Source: an uncultured Bacilli bacterium
Lineage (GTDB): Bacteria; Bacillota_I; Bacilli_A; RF39; UBA660
Assembly (NCBI GenBank): GCA_934141145.1
Contig: CAKPCA010000013.1
Location: 1 to 32,690, forward strand
Direction of reading: 5' to 3'
Length of the DNA stretch: 32,690 bases
Shown here: in pieces, positions 7,189 to 15,837 of the stretch
Numbering within the stretch: position 1 is the stretch's first letter
Layout: every line of letters begins with the position of its first letter
Position numbers and translations under genes: made by a program
Notes under the pieces: generated by a model
Told to the model about the DNA's origin: nothing
What the model saw: only the letters and a program-made list of their open reading frames with translations
Databases searched by the model: none

Positions 7189-7935
7189 ATGGGACTTATA
7201 GTAACACTTATATTAGGAATATTTATATTAATTGGAGTACTTGTTATTAAAATAACAAAAAATAGTAAAGTAGTAGAACAATTATCAATATCAATTGCAC
7301 TAGGTACAATGAGTACACTAGTTATTACTGAGTTATTACCTGAAGTATTTGAAACATTTAAAACAGATAATATATTAAATACAATATTAATAATATTTTT
7401 ATTAGTAATGCTTGGTATTGGTATTTTAAAATTATTAGATAAATTTGTACCAGAACATGATAATGAACATAGTTTATCTCATGAATGTACAGAAGAAAAT
7501 TTAATGCACATTGGTATAGTTTCGTCACTTGCAATTATTTTACATAACATAATAGAAGGTATGGCAGTATATAGTATGACTATAGAATCAGTAAAATTAG
7601 GTCTTTTAGTCGCACTTGGTGTAGGATTACACAATATACCTATGGGAATGGTAATATATTCTACTTTAGAAAAAGAAAAGAAAAATAAAAAAATAATATT
7701 ATTATCTTTAGTTGTGTTATCTACATTTATAGGTGGTTTACTTATGTTATTAATAAGTAATTTATTAAATGAATTTGTTATGGGAATATTAATATGCATT
7801 ACATTAGGTATGCTTTTATACATAATTATATTCGAATTAATCCCACATATACTTCATAGTAAGAATAAATTATTATCAATAATCGGAATAGTAATAGGAG
7901 TACTAGTTATACTAATTAGTAGTATGTTAGAATAA
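7189..7935 (+). CDS. ZIP family divalent metal transporter
   Basis: Integral membrane protein of 248 residues, likely moving zinc or a related divalent metal into the cytoplasm. About eight hydrophobic helices are visible. The metal-site motif of the fourth helix is HNIIEG, as expected. The fifth helix reads HNIPMG where ZupT-type proteins have HNIPEG, so one glutamate ligand is replaced by methionine. The cytoplasmic loop between helices three and four contains a His-rich stretch (VPEHDNEHSLSHE), typical of ZIP proteins. TTGGTG lies before the ATG. The gene is alone between two terminators. Metal specificity cannot be set from sequence. Confidence 0.88.
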   Translation: MGLIVTLILGIFILIGVLVIKITKNSKVVEQLSISIALGTMSTLVITELLPEVFETFKTDNILNTILIIFLLVMLGIGILKLLDKFVPEHDNEHSLSHECTEENLMHIGIVSSLAIILHNIIEGMAVYSMTIESVKLGLLVALGVGLHNIPMGMVIYSTLEKEKKNKKIILLSLVVLSTFIGGLLMLLISNLLNEFVMGILICITLGMLLYIIIFELIPHILHSKNKLLSIIGIVIGVLVILISSMLE

Positions 7936-7970
7936 AAAAATTACTTCAAATTTATATGAAGTAATTTTTA
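7935..7970. terminator. Bidirectional terminator between convergent genes
   Basis: TTACTTCA (7941-7948) pairs with TGAAGTAA (7957-7964). An A-run lies on the left and a T-run on the right, so it can end the ZIP gene on the plus strand and the UPF0316 gene on the minus strand. It overlaps the stop codons of both. Confidence 0.85.
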
Positions 7971-8486
7971 TTTACCAAAATATCCATTTAATATTTCTTT
8001 ATTTTCAGTAACTGTAATAAATGCATTAGGATCTATATCAGTTATCATCTTTTTAAAATGAGATAATTTATTATTTTCTATTTGAGCATATAACATATAG
8101 TTAGTATCTTCTTTATGAACACCCTTACATTCAACCATAGATGCTGCATAATTAGAACTCTTTAGTGCAGAAATAATTTTATTATCTGTATTCTTTGTTA
8201 TTACTTGAACACTTACTGTTCCTTTTATAACTCTCTTAGAAATACCACTACCTACAAATGTTCCAACCGCATATCCACCAGCATAAGCAAGAGCTATCCA
8301 AAAACTTTGTATATTTGTATTTAATGCTTCTTTAACAACTATAAACCAAATAAGTACATCAATAAACCCAACTATAGTTGCTAAACTTCTTTTTCCCTTT
8401 ACTAAATACATTGTTTGCATAGTAGAAAGTGATACATCGACCATTCTACCTAAAAATACTTTTGTACATAAAAGTAATAATTCCAT
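7968..8486 (-). CDS. UPF0316 membrane protein (DUF5698/DUF2179)
   Basis: Predicted 172-residue membrane protein like Bacillus YebE-type UPF0316 proteins. Three hydrophobic helices fill the first 80 residues, including RMVDVSLSTMQTMYLVKGKR and the glycine-rich AYAGGYAVGTFVGSGI. The C-terminal half (about 85-172) is a soluble DUF2179 domain with VQVITKNTDNKIISALK and ending near NGYFGK. DUF2179 domains also sit at the end of YitT-type membrane proteins; their ligand is not firmly established. AAAGGAAGTG precedes the ATG on this strand. Length matches the family. Confidence 0.85.
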   Translation of the reverse strand: MELLLLCTKVFLGRMVDVSLSTMQTMYLVKGKRSLATIVGFIDVLIWFIVVKEALNTNIQSFWIALAYAGGYAVGTFVGSGISKRVIKGTVSVQVITKNTDNKIISALKSSNYAASMVECKGVHKEDTNYMLYAQIENNKLSHFKKMITDIDPNAFITVTENKEILNGYFGK

Positions 8487-8554
8487 TTTTACACTTCCTT
8501 TACTATATTAATTTTACATATAATAGTAATTATTGTAAAGAAAAAGATTTAAAT

Positions 8555-8824
8555 TTAATCTAAATCTTCTGTATATTCTGTACAACTAATGTAAATAGTA
8601 TCGTCACAATCCTTACATCCTTTTAGACATACTTCTTTTTTATTTTCTTCATCATTGTCGATACAATTACAAGATTTACATACAATAGTCTTATCATTAC
8701 CATCTTCACATTCTATGCAAGTAACACTAAAGTTGTTATCCTTATCATATTTACATTCACATTTTTTACATACTATTTTTTTGTTTTTATTTTTAATATC
8801 ATTATTTTTATTCTTACATGTCAT
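8555..8824 (-). CDS. Small cysteine-rich protein, possible metal binder
   Basis: An 89-residue protein with 13 cysteines, mostly in CxxC or CxC groups: VCKKCECKY, TCIECED, VCKSCNC and VCLKGCKDC. The rest is rich in Lys, Asp, Asn and Glu. The pattern suggests zinc or other metal binding through repeated knuckles, but I do not recognise a named family. AGGGAGAA precedes its ATG with good spacing, which supports this strand over the overlapping plus-strand frame (8655-8861), whose product is a low-complexity Leu/Ser/His translation of the complement. It lies between UPF0316 and ogg, both of which have their own signals. A structural or metal-storage role is speculation. Confidence 0.6.
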   Translation of the reverse strand: MTCKNKNNDIKNKNKKIVCKKCECKYDKDNNFSVTCIECEDGNDKTIVCKSCNCIDNDEENKKEVCLKGCKDCDDTIYISCTEYTEDLD

Positions 8825-8909
8825 AATATTATTCTCCCTTACAATTTTATTATGGTTATAACTATAAAAAATATACTAAATATGATAAAATATTTTTGGA
8901 GTGAAGTTT

Positions 8910-9743
8910 ATGATAAAAATAGAAAATATAGATATTGATTTACCCTCAACAATAGAGTGTGGTCAAATATTTAGATATATAAAAGAAGAAAATAATTCTT
9001 ATACTATTATTTTAAAAGATAGAGTAGTTAATATAAAAAATGAAGGTAATAGTTTAATTATAAAATCTAATAATGAAAATGATATAGAAAAGGTTATAAG
9101 AAACTATTTAGATCTAGATAAGAATTATGATGAATTAAATAAAGAATTATTAAAAAATGATGAATCACTAAAGGATATAATAGATTCATGTAAGGGATTT
9201 AAGATAATAAATCAAGATAAATTTGAATGCACAATTAGTTATATTTTATCCGCAAATAATGGTGTTCCACAAATTAGAAATTCTCTTAATTTAATATCAG
9301 AAAAATATGGAAAAAAAGTTAATTTTGAAGGTAAAGATTATTACTTATTTCCAAGTCCTAGTAATTTAGAAAAAGTAGAAGTAGAAGATTATAGAAATTT
9401 AAAAACTGGTTTTAGAGATAAATATTTATATGAATTTGTAAAAAAAGTAAACAATAAGGAATTTGATTTAGAAAAAATAAATAATATGATTTCACAAGAT
9501 GCGATGGATTACTTAATGACTAATAAAGGAATAGGGGAAAAAGTATCATCTTGTATATTACTATTTTCATATTCAAGATTAGATGTATTTCCAATAGATA
9601 CATGGGTAAAAAAATTTATGAAAGAAAAATACAACATAGAAGGCGTTAATAATATTAAAAAGTTTTCATTAGAAAAATACGGAAAATATTCTGGCCTTAT
9701 TATTCAATATATGTTCCATTACAAACGAAATAAAGAAAATTAA
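8910..9743 (+). CDS. ogg: 8-oxoguanine DNA glycosylase/lyase, Ogg1-type
   Basis: Removes 8-oxoguanine from DNA and nicks the abasic site in base excision repair. The 277-residue protein begins with the Ogg N-domain signature ECGQIFRYI. The helix-hairpin-helix-GPD motif reads NKGIGEKVSSCILLFS followed by VFPIDTWVKKFM. The catalytic Lys (about residue 211) and Asp (about 230) are 19 residues apart, the same spacing as Lys249 and Asp268 of human OGG1. I chose ATG at 8910 because GGAGTG is correctly placed before it; a GTG at 8901 overlaps that site. The gene converges on gerAB with a four-base overlap of the coding ends. Confidence 0.92.
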   Translation: MIKIENIDIDLPSTIECGQIFRYIKEENNSYTIILKDRVVNIKNEGNSLIIKSNNENDIEKVIRNYLDLDKNYDELNKELLKNDESLKDIIDSCKGFKIINQDKFECTISYILSANNGVPQIRNSLNLISEKYGKKVNFEGKDYYLFPSPSNLEKVEVEDYRNLKTGFRDKYLYEFVKKVNNKEFDLEKINNMISQDAMDYLMTNKGIGEKVSSCILLFSYSRLDVFPIDTWVKKFMKEKYNIEGVNNIKKFSLEKYGKYSGLIIQYMFHYKRNKEN

Positions 9744-10831
9744 TTTCTTTTTTTAATTTTTATCATAAAAATAGCAATTATAAGTAAAATCAAAACAGGA
9801 ATAGTATATATTATTATAAAATAATCTTTTACAAAATTATATTCAATGGTAGTATTAGCAAATAATTTAGGTGATACAAATAAAGATAAAAATATAATAA
9901 TGTAGTAAATAATTTTTTTAGTTTTTTCTTTTTTTAGATCTGTATTATTTAAATAACTTTTTATGAAATATAAATTCATAACAGAACCCATAAATAAAGA
10001 AAATAACCATTGTGATGATAATAAGTTTTCAACGTGTTCAATAAAATCAAAATAACTTATTTTTTTTAATAATGAAAATTCAGGATAATAAAATAATTTT
10101 GCATAATCAATACCAAATATACTTATTATAAAACAAACAATTATTAAAAATTCTAAATTAGCAATAATATAAAAAATAATAAAACTTTTATTAAAAGAAT
10201 TTGGATTATCTATTCTGTTTTTAGGTACTATTAGAAGTAAAAAAAATGGTGTTAAGAAATATGATAAAAATATAAAAGTACTAGATAAAACATTATTAAG
10301 ATCAGTATTTAAAAATGGTTTAAAATTATCTATTTCTAAAAATCCAATAAGTCCTAGAGCAGATAATATAAATTCAATTATAGCAATTATAAAACATATT
10401 AAAGATACTTTTGCAATAGTTTTAATATCCTTACTAACTAAATATATAACAGGTATTATAAATAAAAACATTATTAAAAAATTAGGTGTTTGATCTAAAA
10501 ATTTATTTTGAATATAAATAGCTAAATTCCATAAGGAAAACATAAAATATATAGTAACAGATATATTTAAAATAAAATTTATTATTTTTCCTAATTTATT
10601 TCCAAATAATTTTTTGTTTTTATCAAATAAATTTAAATCTTTTTCATAATTCATAATTTTAAAAAATAATATTAAAAATATAAAACCAAGTATAAATGCA
10701 AGAATTAGAGATAACCAAGTATCTTGAAGACTTATACTTAATATTCTTGAAAATCCTACACCTAAAAATATTTCATGTGATAAAAAGAAAACTAAACTAG
10801 CAAAACCAATGTTTCCGATTTTTTTATTCAT
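9740..10831 (-). CDS. gerAB: GerAB-family spore germination permease subunit
   Basis: Inner spore membrane subunit of a germinant receptor, related to amino-acid/polyamine transporters and thought to bind the germinant. The 363-residue protein has about ten hydrophobic helices, starting IGNIGFASLVFFLSHEIFLG and ending in a helix plus KIKKRN. The length matches GerAB proteins (about 365). The order in this operon is A-C-B; gerAB is the last gene. Its ATG shares one base with the gerAC stop (10831), indicating coupling. Its stop overlaps the ogg stop on the other strand by four bases, and no terminator hairpin is visible between them. Confidence 0.88.
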   Translation of the reverse strand: MNKKIGNIGFASLVFFLSHEIFLGVGFSRILSISLQDTWLSLILAFILGFIFLILFFKIMNYEKDLNLFDKNKKLFGNKLGKIINFILNISVTIYFMFSLWNLAIYIQNKFLDQTPNFLIMFLFIIPVIYLVSKDIKTIAKVSLICFIIAIIEFILSALGLIGFLEIDNFKPFLNTDLNNVLSSTFIFLSYFLTPFFLLLIVPKNRIDNPNSFNKSFIIFYIIANLEFLIIVCFIISIFGIDYAKLFYYPEFSLLKKISYFDFIEHVENLLSSQWLFSLFMGSVMNLYFIKSYLNNTDLKKEKTKKIIYYIIIFLSLFVSPKLFANTTIEYNFVKDYFIIIYTIPVLILLIIAIFMIKIKKRN

Positions 10832-11979
10832 TATTTTTTAGCTCCTTTAACAGAATTTTTTATTTCTCCTTTTCGTACTAAATTAACATTTATATTATAT
10901 TTAACTTCATATTTTTCATTATCATATTTAGGATAATCTAAATAAATAAGTCTTTCAATTCCTAAAAATTTTCCTTTAGTTTCTTTTTGTTTTTTTAAAG
11001 CACTTTCTATATAATACTTTATTTTATTTTCTGTTTTTTTTTCTAAATCAGTTATAGTTTTAGTTTTTGTTAATTCTTTATCACAATTATATTCAGTGAT
11101 TATACCTTCAACATTTACATCATAATAGACAACATATTTATCATTTTCTTTTTTTATATTAGTTTTAGTCTTATTTTTTTGAACTGCAATAGAAGAGTAG
11201 TAATTATCATCACACTTTACTGGTATAATCATTTTTTGTATTTGATTTCTTAAATAGTTGTATCCAATAATTTCGTTAGAATCCAAATATGTTTCAAATT
11301 TACCATTATTTGTGACTGCAAGACTATCTATAATTATTTTTGAAATAGGTGAAGTAGTAGTAACATTATCAGTTGTAGTACCTTTTTTAGCTTTCTTTTC
11401 AATAGATAAAACAGGTACGACCGGATCAACACCTTTTTTTAAATAAAGAGATAAAAATTCATCTAATTTTGTAGTATAAGTTAAACCACTATTTAAATCT
11501 GCTGTTTTTAAGCTAAGCTTTACGTATTCTGCAGGTATAGTTTCTGTAGATGTTAAAACTTTTAATACATCACTAGCTTTATCTTTTTTTACGATTGTTA
11601 TTATAAATTCATTTCTAACCTCAGTAACCCTTATAAATAAATCTAATATATTTTCAATCCCTTCTTTTGCGACTTCTTCAGATAATACAATTTTACTTAG
11701 ATGATTACCATACAGTTTCCTAGGTGATTCTAAAGTTAAGTTTCTAAGAGCTTCATGAATAGTTTTTCCCTTTTTTGAATATACAATAATTTGACTATCT
11801 TCACTATCTTCACTTTCTTTAGAGTTCATTATTTGAGCACTAACTATGTAACTATCATTATCTTTATCTATTCCAATTGAACTTACAATAGCCATTTCAT
11901 TTATTTCTTTATAGTTATAACATCCAGAAGATAAAAGTAAAATAAACAAAACAGATATAAAAACAAAAATTCTTTTCAT
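10831..11979 (-). CDS. gerAC: Ger(x)C-family germinant receptor lipoprotein
   Basis: Lipoprotein subunit of the germinant receptor, anchored to the outer face of the inner spore membrane. Residues 1-20 are a lipoprotein signal ending in the lipobox LSSGC (Cys20). The mature part begins YNYKEINEMAIVSSIGIDKD, the standard opening of GerAC proteins. It continues with the conserved HEALRNLTLESPRKLYGNHL (about 75-95) and EEVAKEGIENILDLFIR. The 382-residue length is typical. The gene sits three bases after gerAA and overlaps gerAB by one base, so all three subunits are made from one message. A second GerC-type domain fills the C-terminal half. Confidence 0.92.
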   Translation of the reverse strand: MKRIFVFISVLFILLLSSGCYNYKEINEMAIVSSIGIDKDNDSYIVSAQIMNSKESEDSEDSQIIVYSKKGKTIHEALRNLTLESPRKLYGNHLSKIVLSEEVAKEGIENILDLFIRVTEVRNEFIITIVKKDKASDVLKVLTSTETIPAEYVKLSLKTADLNSGLTYTTKLDEFLSLYLKKGVDPVVPVLSIEKKAKKGTTTDNVTTTSPISKIIIDSLAVTNNGKFETYLDSNEIIGYNYLRNQIQKMIIPVKCDDNYYSSIAVQKNKTKTNIKKENDKYVVYYDVNVEGIITEYNCDKELTKTKTITDLEKKTENKIKYYIESALKKQKETKGKFLGIERLIYLDYPKYDNEKYEVKYNINVNLVRKGEIKNSVKGAKK

Positions 11980-11982
11980 AAA

Positions 11983-13377
11983 TTATCTCCTTTCAGTATT
12001 TTTAGTTAAAACTTCATTTCTCTTATTTAGTTTAAATTTTTTAGTTAAAATAATACCATTTTTTTCTAAATTTGGTTTTAATGGACCATCTACATTTACA
12101 TAATCAAATCCATATGAATTCATACTTGATATTTTTGTTAAAAATAAAAGTAATGCAATAAAGAATCCATATAAACCTGCAAAAGAAGATAAAATTAGAA
12201 AAATAAGTTTCCATACCCTAATTGCATTAACAAGGTCATTATCATTAAATAAGAAAGATGTTACTGATGAGACTGCAATTATTATAATCATAATAGGGGA
12301 AATTAATCCTGCTTCTACAGCAGCTTGTCCTAAAACTAATGCACCAACTATAGACATTGATGTACCAACTACAAAAGGTATTCTTGTATCTGATTCTTTT
12401 AATATTTCAAATATAAGAAACATAACAAGAGCTTCAACAATACTAGGAAAAGGAACTCCTTCTCTTTGAATAGAAAAATTAATAAGTAAACTTGTAGGAA
12501 GTGTTTCTTGATTAAATGTAGTAAGTGCAAGATACATTCCAGGTATTGTTATAGATATTATAAATGCAATAACCCTAATTATTCTGGTAACAGATACATT
12601 TTTTGAATTTTGATAATAATCATCAATAGTATGAATCGTATCAGAAAAAAACATTGGTATAATGATTACTTGAGGTGAATTCTCAACCATAATTGCAATT
12701 CTTCCTTCCATAAGAAGGAAACTAGTTAAATCAGGCCTTTCTGTCATTATATTCGTAGGCATAATATTATTTTTCTTATTCATCGCATCAATGATATAAT
12801 TGCTGTTTGCAACATAATCTAAACTCATAGTTTTTAGTTTTTTTTCAATTTTATTAACTAAGTCTTTATTTACAATATCATCTAAATAAAATAAAGCAAC
12901 TTTTGTTTTACTACTAGTACCAATTGTGTATTCATTAATTTTTAAATTCTTAGAGCGAATTCTTTTTCTAATAAGGCCCATATTACTTTGATAGTTTTCT
13001 GTAAAAGCATCTTTTGGACCTTTAATTACTTTTTCATTAGTCGCGGCAACTATACCGCTATCAAGTGATTCCTTTGTTTCAAAAGAAATAAACTTATTAT
13101 CTATTGAAATAATTGTAAATCCTGAATAAAGATTATCATATAATGTATTTTCATCATTTATTTCTAATAAATTACCAGAAGGTAACTTATTTTTTATATC
13201 ATCTAATGACTTTATCTTATCATCATAAATAGGTTTTAAAATAAAATCATTAATGGTATTACTTTTACATAATGTTTCAAAATATATAATGTAAACAGTA
13301 GTATTACCATTTTTTAATTCTCTTATTTTTAAATCAGGATTATACTTTTTAAATTTTTTTAAATCTTCTATATTCAT
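11983..13377 (-). CDS. gerAA: GerAA-family germinant receptor subunit
   Basis: Large membrane subunit of a GerA-type receptor; these subunits assemble into germinant-gated channels in spores. The 464-residue protein has a soluble N-terminal half with KIEKKLKTMSLDYVANSNYI and ERPDLTSFLLMEGRIAIMVE. Four or five membrane helices follow between about residues 265 and 410, including the conserved SIQREGVPFPSIVEALVMFL segment. AAAGGAG precedes the ATG. It is the first gene of the operon and divergent from rlmD, with 75 bases between the two starts. A forespore (sigma-G) promoter would be expected there, but I could not find a convincing match. Confidence 0.93.
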   Translation of the reverse strand: MNIEDLKKFKKYNPDLKIRELKNGNTTVYIIYFETLCKSNTINDFILKPIYDDKIKSLDDIKNKLPSGNLLEINDENTLYDNLYSGFTIISIDNKFISFETKESLDSGIVAATNEKVIKGPKDAFTENYQSNMGLIRKRIRSKNLKINEYTIGTSSKTKVALFYLDDIVNKDLVNKIEKKLKTMSLDYVANSNYIIDAMNKKNNIMPTNIMTERPDLTSFLLMEGRIAIMVENSPQVIIIPMFFSDTIHTIDDYYQNSKNVSVTRIIRVIAFIISITIPGMYLALTTFNQETLPTSLLINFSIQREGVPFPSIVEALVMFLIFEILKESDTRIPFVVGTSMSIVGALVLGQAAVEAGLISPIMIIIIAVSSVTSFLFNDNDLVNAIRVWKLIFLILSSFAGLYGFFIALLLFLTKISSMNSYGFDYVNVDGPLKPNLEKNGIILTKKFKLNKRNEVLTKNTERR

Positions 13378-13452
13378 AAAAAAACTCCTTTTTTAGTTAG
13401 TTTAACCAAAAATATAAAAAATATAGTATAATAATCTACAGGAGAAGTAATT

Positions 13453-14694
13453 ATGAATATTAATGAAGAATATGATGTTGAAATATTAAGAGAGAATAAT
13501 GAAGGCGATGGAGTTGCCAGTGTAAATGGATTTATTGTCTTTGTAAAAGGTGCATTAAAAGATGAAAAAGTAAAAATAAAAATAGATGAAGTAAATAAAA
13601 ATTATGCTGTAGGAAGTATTATAGAAATAAAAGAAAAAAGTATTAATAGAAGAATACCAATATGCCCATATTTTTATGATTGTGGTGGATGCAATTTAAT
13701 GCATATGGATTATAATTCACAACTTGAATTTAAGAAAAATAAAATAGAATCTATTTTTAAAAAAATATGTAATATGGATATTAAGTTATCTAGTATTAAT
13801 AGTTATAATATTCAAAATTATAGAAATAAAGTTGTATTTAAAGTAGAAAATGATAAGATTGGCTTTTATAAAAAAAGAACTAATGAAATAATAGATATAA
13901 ATGAGTGTATTATTACTGATGAAAAAATCAATGGAGTTCTTTTAAAACTTAGAGGATTTATAAAAGAAAATAGTAATCATAAAATTAGAAATGTTATGAT
14001 AAGAATTTGCTCTGATGAGTTAATGATAAGTATTGATAATTTAAATAGTGAATATAAAGAAAAGTTTATAGAATTATTTAATTATGTAAGTAGTATTTAT
14101 ATCAATAATGAGTTAGTGTATGGAGTAGAGAGTTTAAATCAAAAATTAAATGGACTTGTATTTGATGTATCACCTAAATCATTTTTTCAAGTTAATCCTG
14201 TAACTGCTGAAAAATTATATAATAAAGCACTTAGTTTTGTAAGTGATTCAGATACTATTGTAGATCTTTATTCTGGAACTGGTACTATTACTATGTTACT
14301 TGCTAAAAAGGCTAGAAAAGTAATTGGTATTGAGGTAGTTAAGGAAGCTGTAGAAGATGCTAAAAATAATATGCTTTTAAATCATATTGATAATATAGAA
14401 TTTATTTGTGATAAAGTAGAAAATAAAATAGATACATTAAAAGAAACTAATATTGATACTTTAATTATGGATCCTCCAAGAGGTGGTAGTGATAAAAAAA
14501 CATTAAAGTCATTACTTGAAATAGAACCTAAAAAAATAATTTATATTTCATGTAATCCAATAACACTTGCTAGAGATATAAATGTGTTAAGAGAAAAGTA
14601 TGATATAAAAGATGTAAGTGCATTTGATATGTTTCCTAATACCTATCATGTGGAGTGTGTAGCAGCATTATATCGAAGAGAATCTAAAAAATGA
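13453..14694 (+). CDS. rlmD: 23S rRNA uracil-C5 methyltransferase (RlmD/TrmA-type)
   Basis: SAM-dependent enzyme that adds a methyl to C5 of uracil in 23S rRNA (U1939-type) or a related site. The 413 residues show an N-terminal TRAM domain (about 1-60), iron-sulfur cysteines in CPYFYDCGGC (71, 77, 80), and the SAM motif DLYSGTGTITMLLAKK (about 273-288). The catalytic region follows, with MDPPRGG and the nucleophile Cys in YISCNPITLARD. The end MFPNTYHVECVAAL is conserved. A TATAAT at 13427-13432 and CAGGAG before the ATG provide expression signals. Bacillota often carry two or more paralogues of this family, so the exact modified uridine is uncertain. Confidence 0.9.
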   Translation: MNINEEYDVEILRENNEGDGVASVNGFIVFVKGALKDEKVKIKIDEVNKNYAVGSIIEIKEKSINRRIPICPYFYDCGGCNLMHMDYNSQLEFKKNKIESIFKKICNMDIKLSSINSYNIQNYRNKVVFKVENDKIGFYKKRTNEIIDINECIITDEKINGVLLKLRGFIKENSNHKIRNVMIRICSDELMISIDNLNSEYKEKFIELFNYVSSIYINNELVYGVESLNQKLNGLVFDVSPKSFFQVNPVTAEKLYNKALSFVSDSDTIVDLYSGTGTITMLLAKKARKVIGIEVVKEAVEDAKNNMLLNHIDNIEFICDKVENKIDTLKETNIDTLIMDPPRGGSDKKTLKSLLEIEPKKIIYISCNPITLARDINVLREKYDIKDVSAFDMFPNTYHVECVAALYRRESKK

Positions 14695-14731
14695 TATTAA
14701 ATTAATAAAATGAAAAAATTAATATTTTTTT
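14694..14731 (+). terminator. Intrinsic terminator after rlmD
   Basis: ATATTAA (14694-14700) pairs with TTAATAT (14719-14725), followed by a T-run to 14731. The stem is all A-T and so weak, but the position right at the stop codon is typical. Confidence 0.5.
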
Positions 14732-14749
14732 ATTAAGTAGGTGATAAGG

Positions 14750-15613
14750 TTGATTAGTAAAAAGAAAATTGATGAAGCATTTGAATTTTATAATATAGAA
14801 AAATCATATAAAGAAAAATGTTATAGGTGTGCTGAAAAGATAAATCAAAGTGAATATTATGGAAAGTTATTTAATGATGTATATAATACTTTATATTGTG
14901 ATGATTTTATTAAAATAAAAGAATTATGGAAGGTAAAAGATATTAATGAATTATTCGGAAATAATGTAAATCCATTTGTAACAAATTTAATGATAATACT
15001 AGGTTATGAATTACATAGAAATAATATTGATAAATACAGATTAGATATAAATCAAGTTAATATTCATAAAAATAGGGTAAAAGAATGTTTTGAGAGTGAC
15101 TTAATATATAGAAATTATGATGGAGTAAGAATATCACAAATGTTATGGGCAGTATATTTTATTAGAGTTAGAATTATAGAAATAGGAAGATTACAATATG
15201 AATATGAGAGTATAGAAAAAAATATTTCTATAATAAAAATTCATATACCAAAAGGCAAAAAATTAGATTTAATCGAAGTAAAGGATTCAATAAAAGAATC
15301 CCAAAATAAACTAAAACAAATATATGGTTTAGATAAAATTAAATATATCTGTAATTCATGGTTATTAAGTAATCAAATTTATAATATAATTGAAAAAAAT
15401 TCGAATATTTTCCTTTTTCACAATTTATTTGATATTAGGGATGGAGAAGATTGTATTAATGATATTATGAATTTTGTATATGGAGTAAACCAGTGTAGTG
15501 ATTATAAAGAATTATCTGAAAATACAACATTGCAAAAGAAAATAAAAGAAAGTTTAATAAATAATCAGAAGTTTTATTTAGGCTTAGGAGTTTTAAGAAA
15601 AGAGATTTATTAA
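14750..15613 (+). CDS. GNAT-like acyltransferase-domain protein (GNAT_C type)
   Basis: Predicted soluble protein of about 287 residues of unknown substrate. The helical N-terminal part contains FVTNLMIILGYELHRNNI. The second half reads MLWAVYFIRVRIIEIGRLQYE, then IIKIHIPKGKKLDLIEVKDS, then YICNSWLLSNQIYNII and NIFLFHNLF. This series is the hallmark of the two-part acyltransferase-domain family (N-acyltransferase N plus GNAT C domain) seen in many Clostridia. TTG at 14750 is preferred as start because AGGTG is spaced six bases upstream; GTG at 14741 is an in-frame alternative that overlaps that site. It stands alone after the rlmD terminator. Confidence 0.6.
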   Translation: MISKKKIDEAFEFYNIEKSYKEKCYRCAEKINQSEYYGKLFNDVYNTLYCDDFIKIKELWKVKDINELFGNNVNPFVTNLMIILGYELHRNNIDKYRLDINQVNIHKNRVKECFESDLIYRNYDGVRISQMLWAVYFIRVRIIEIGRLQYEYESIEKNISIIKIHIPKGKKLDLIEVKDSIKESQNKLKQIYGLDKIKYICNSWLLSNQIYNIIEKNSNIFLFHNLFDIRDGEDCINDIMNFVYGVNQCSDYKELSENTTLQKKIKESLINNQKFYLGLGVLRKEIY

Positions 15614-15837
15614 AACAAAATTATATTAAATTTATTGAAAACATTTTTAGGTAAATTCAGATATATAAGAAAAATATATTGGTTGTGCAAAAAATAGAAT
15701 GTTAGAATTTTTAAATAACTATTTTGAAATTTTGAAGGTGAAAAAGTTTATTATACTATGTCAGTACTTTACTATATTGCTAAAAAATAGTAAATTAAAT
15801 TTCAAATTTATATAAAGTGTTTAAGGAGATTAAGTAT

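Noticed and set aside
8655..8861. Plus-strand frame over the cysteine-rich gene
   Set aside because: Its product is a low-complexity Leu/Ser/His-rich translation of the complement, without a ribosome binding site. The minus-strand frame has a good site and ordered cysteines.
15614..15837. Short frame ending YTMSVLYYIAKK in the gap before the hydrolase
   Set aside because: Stops occur in all frames, there is no start or ribosome binding site, and no family is recognised. It may be a remnant but cannot be supported.
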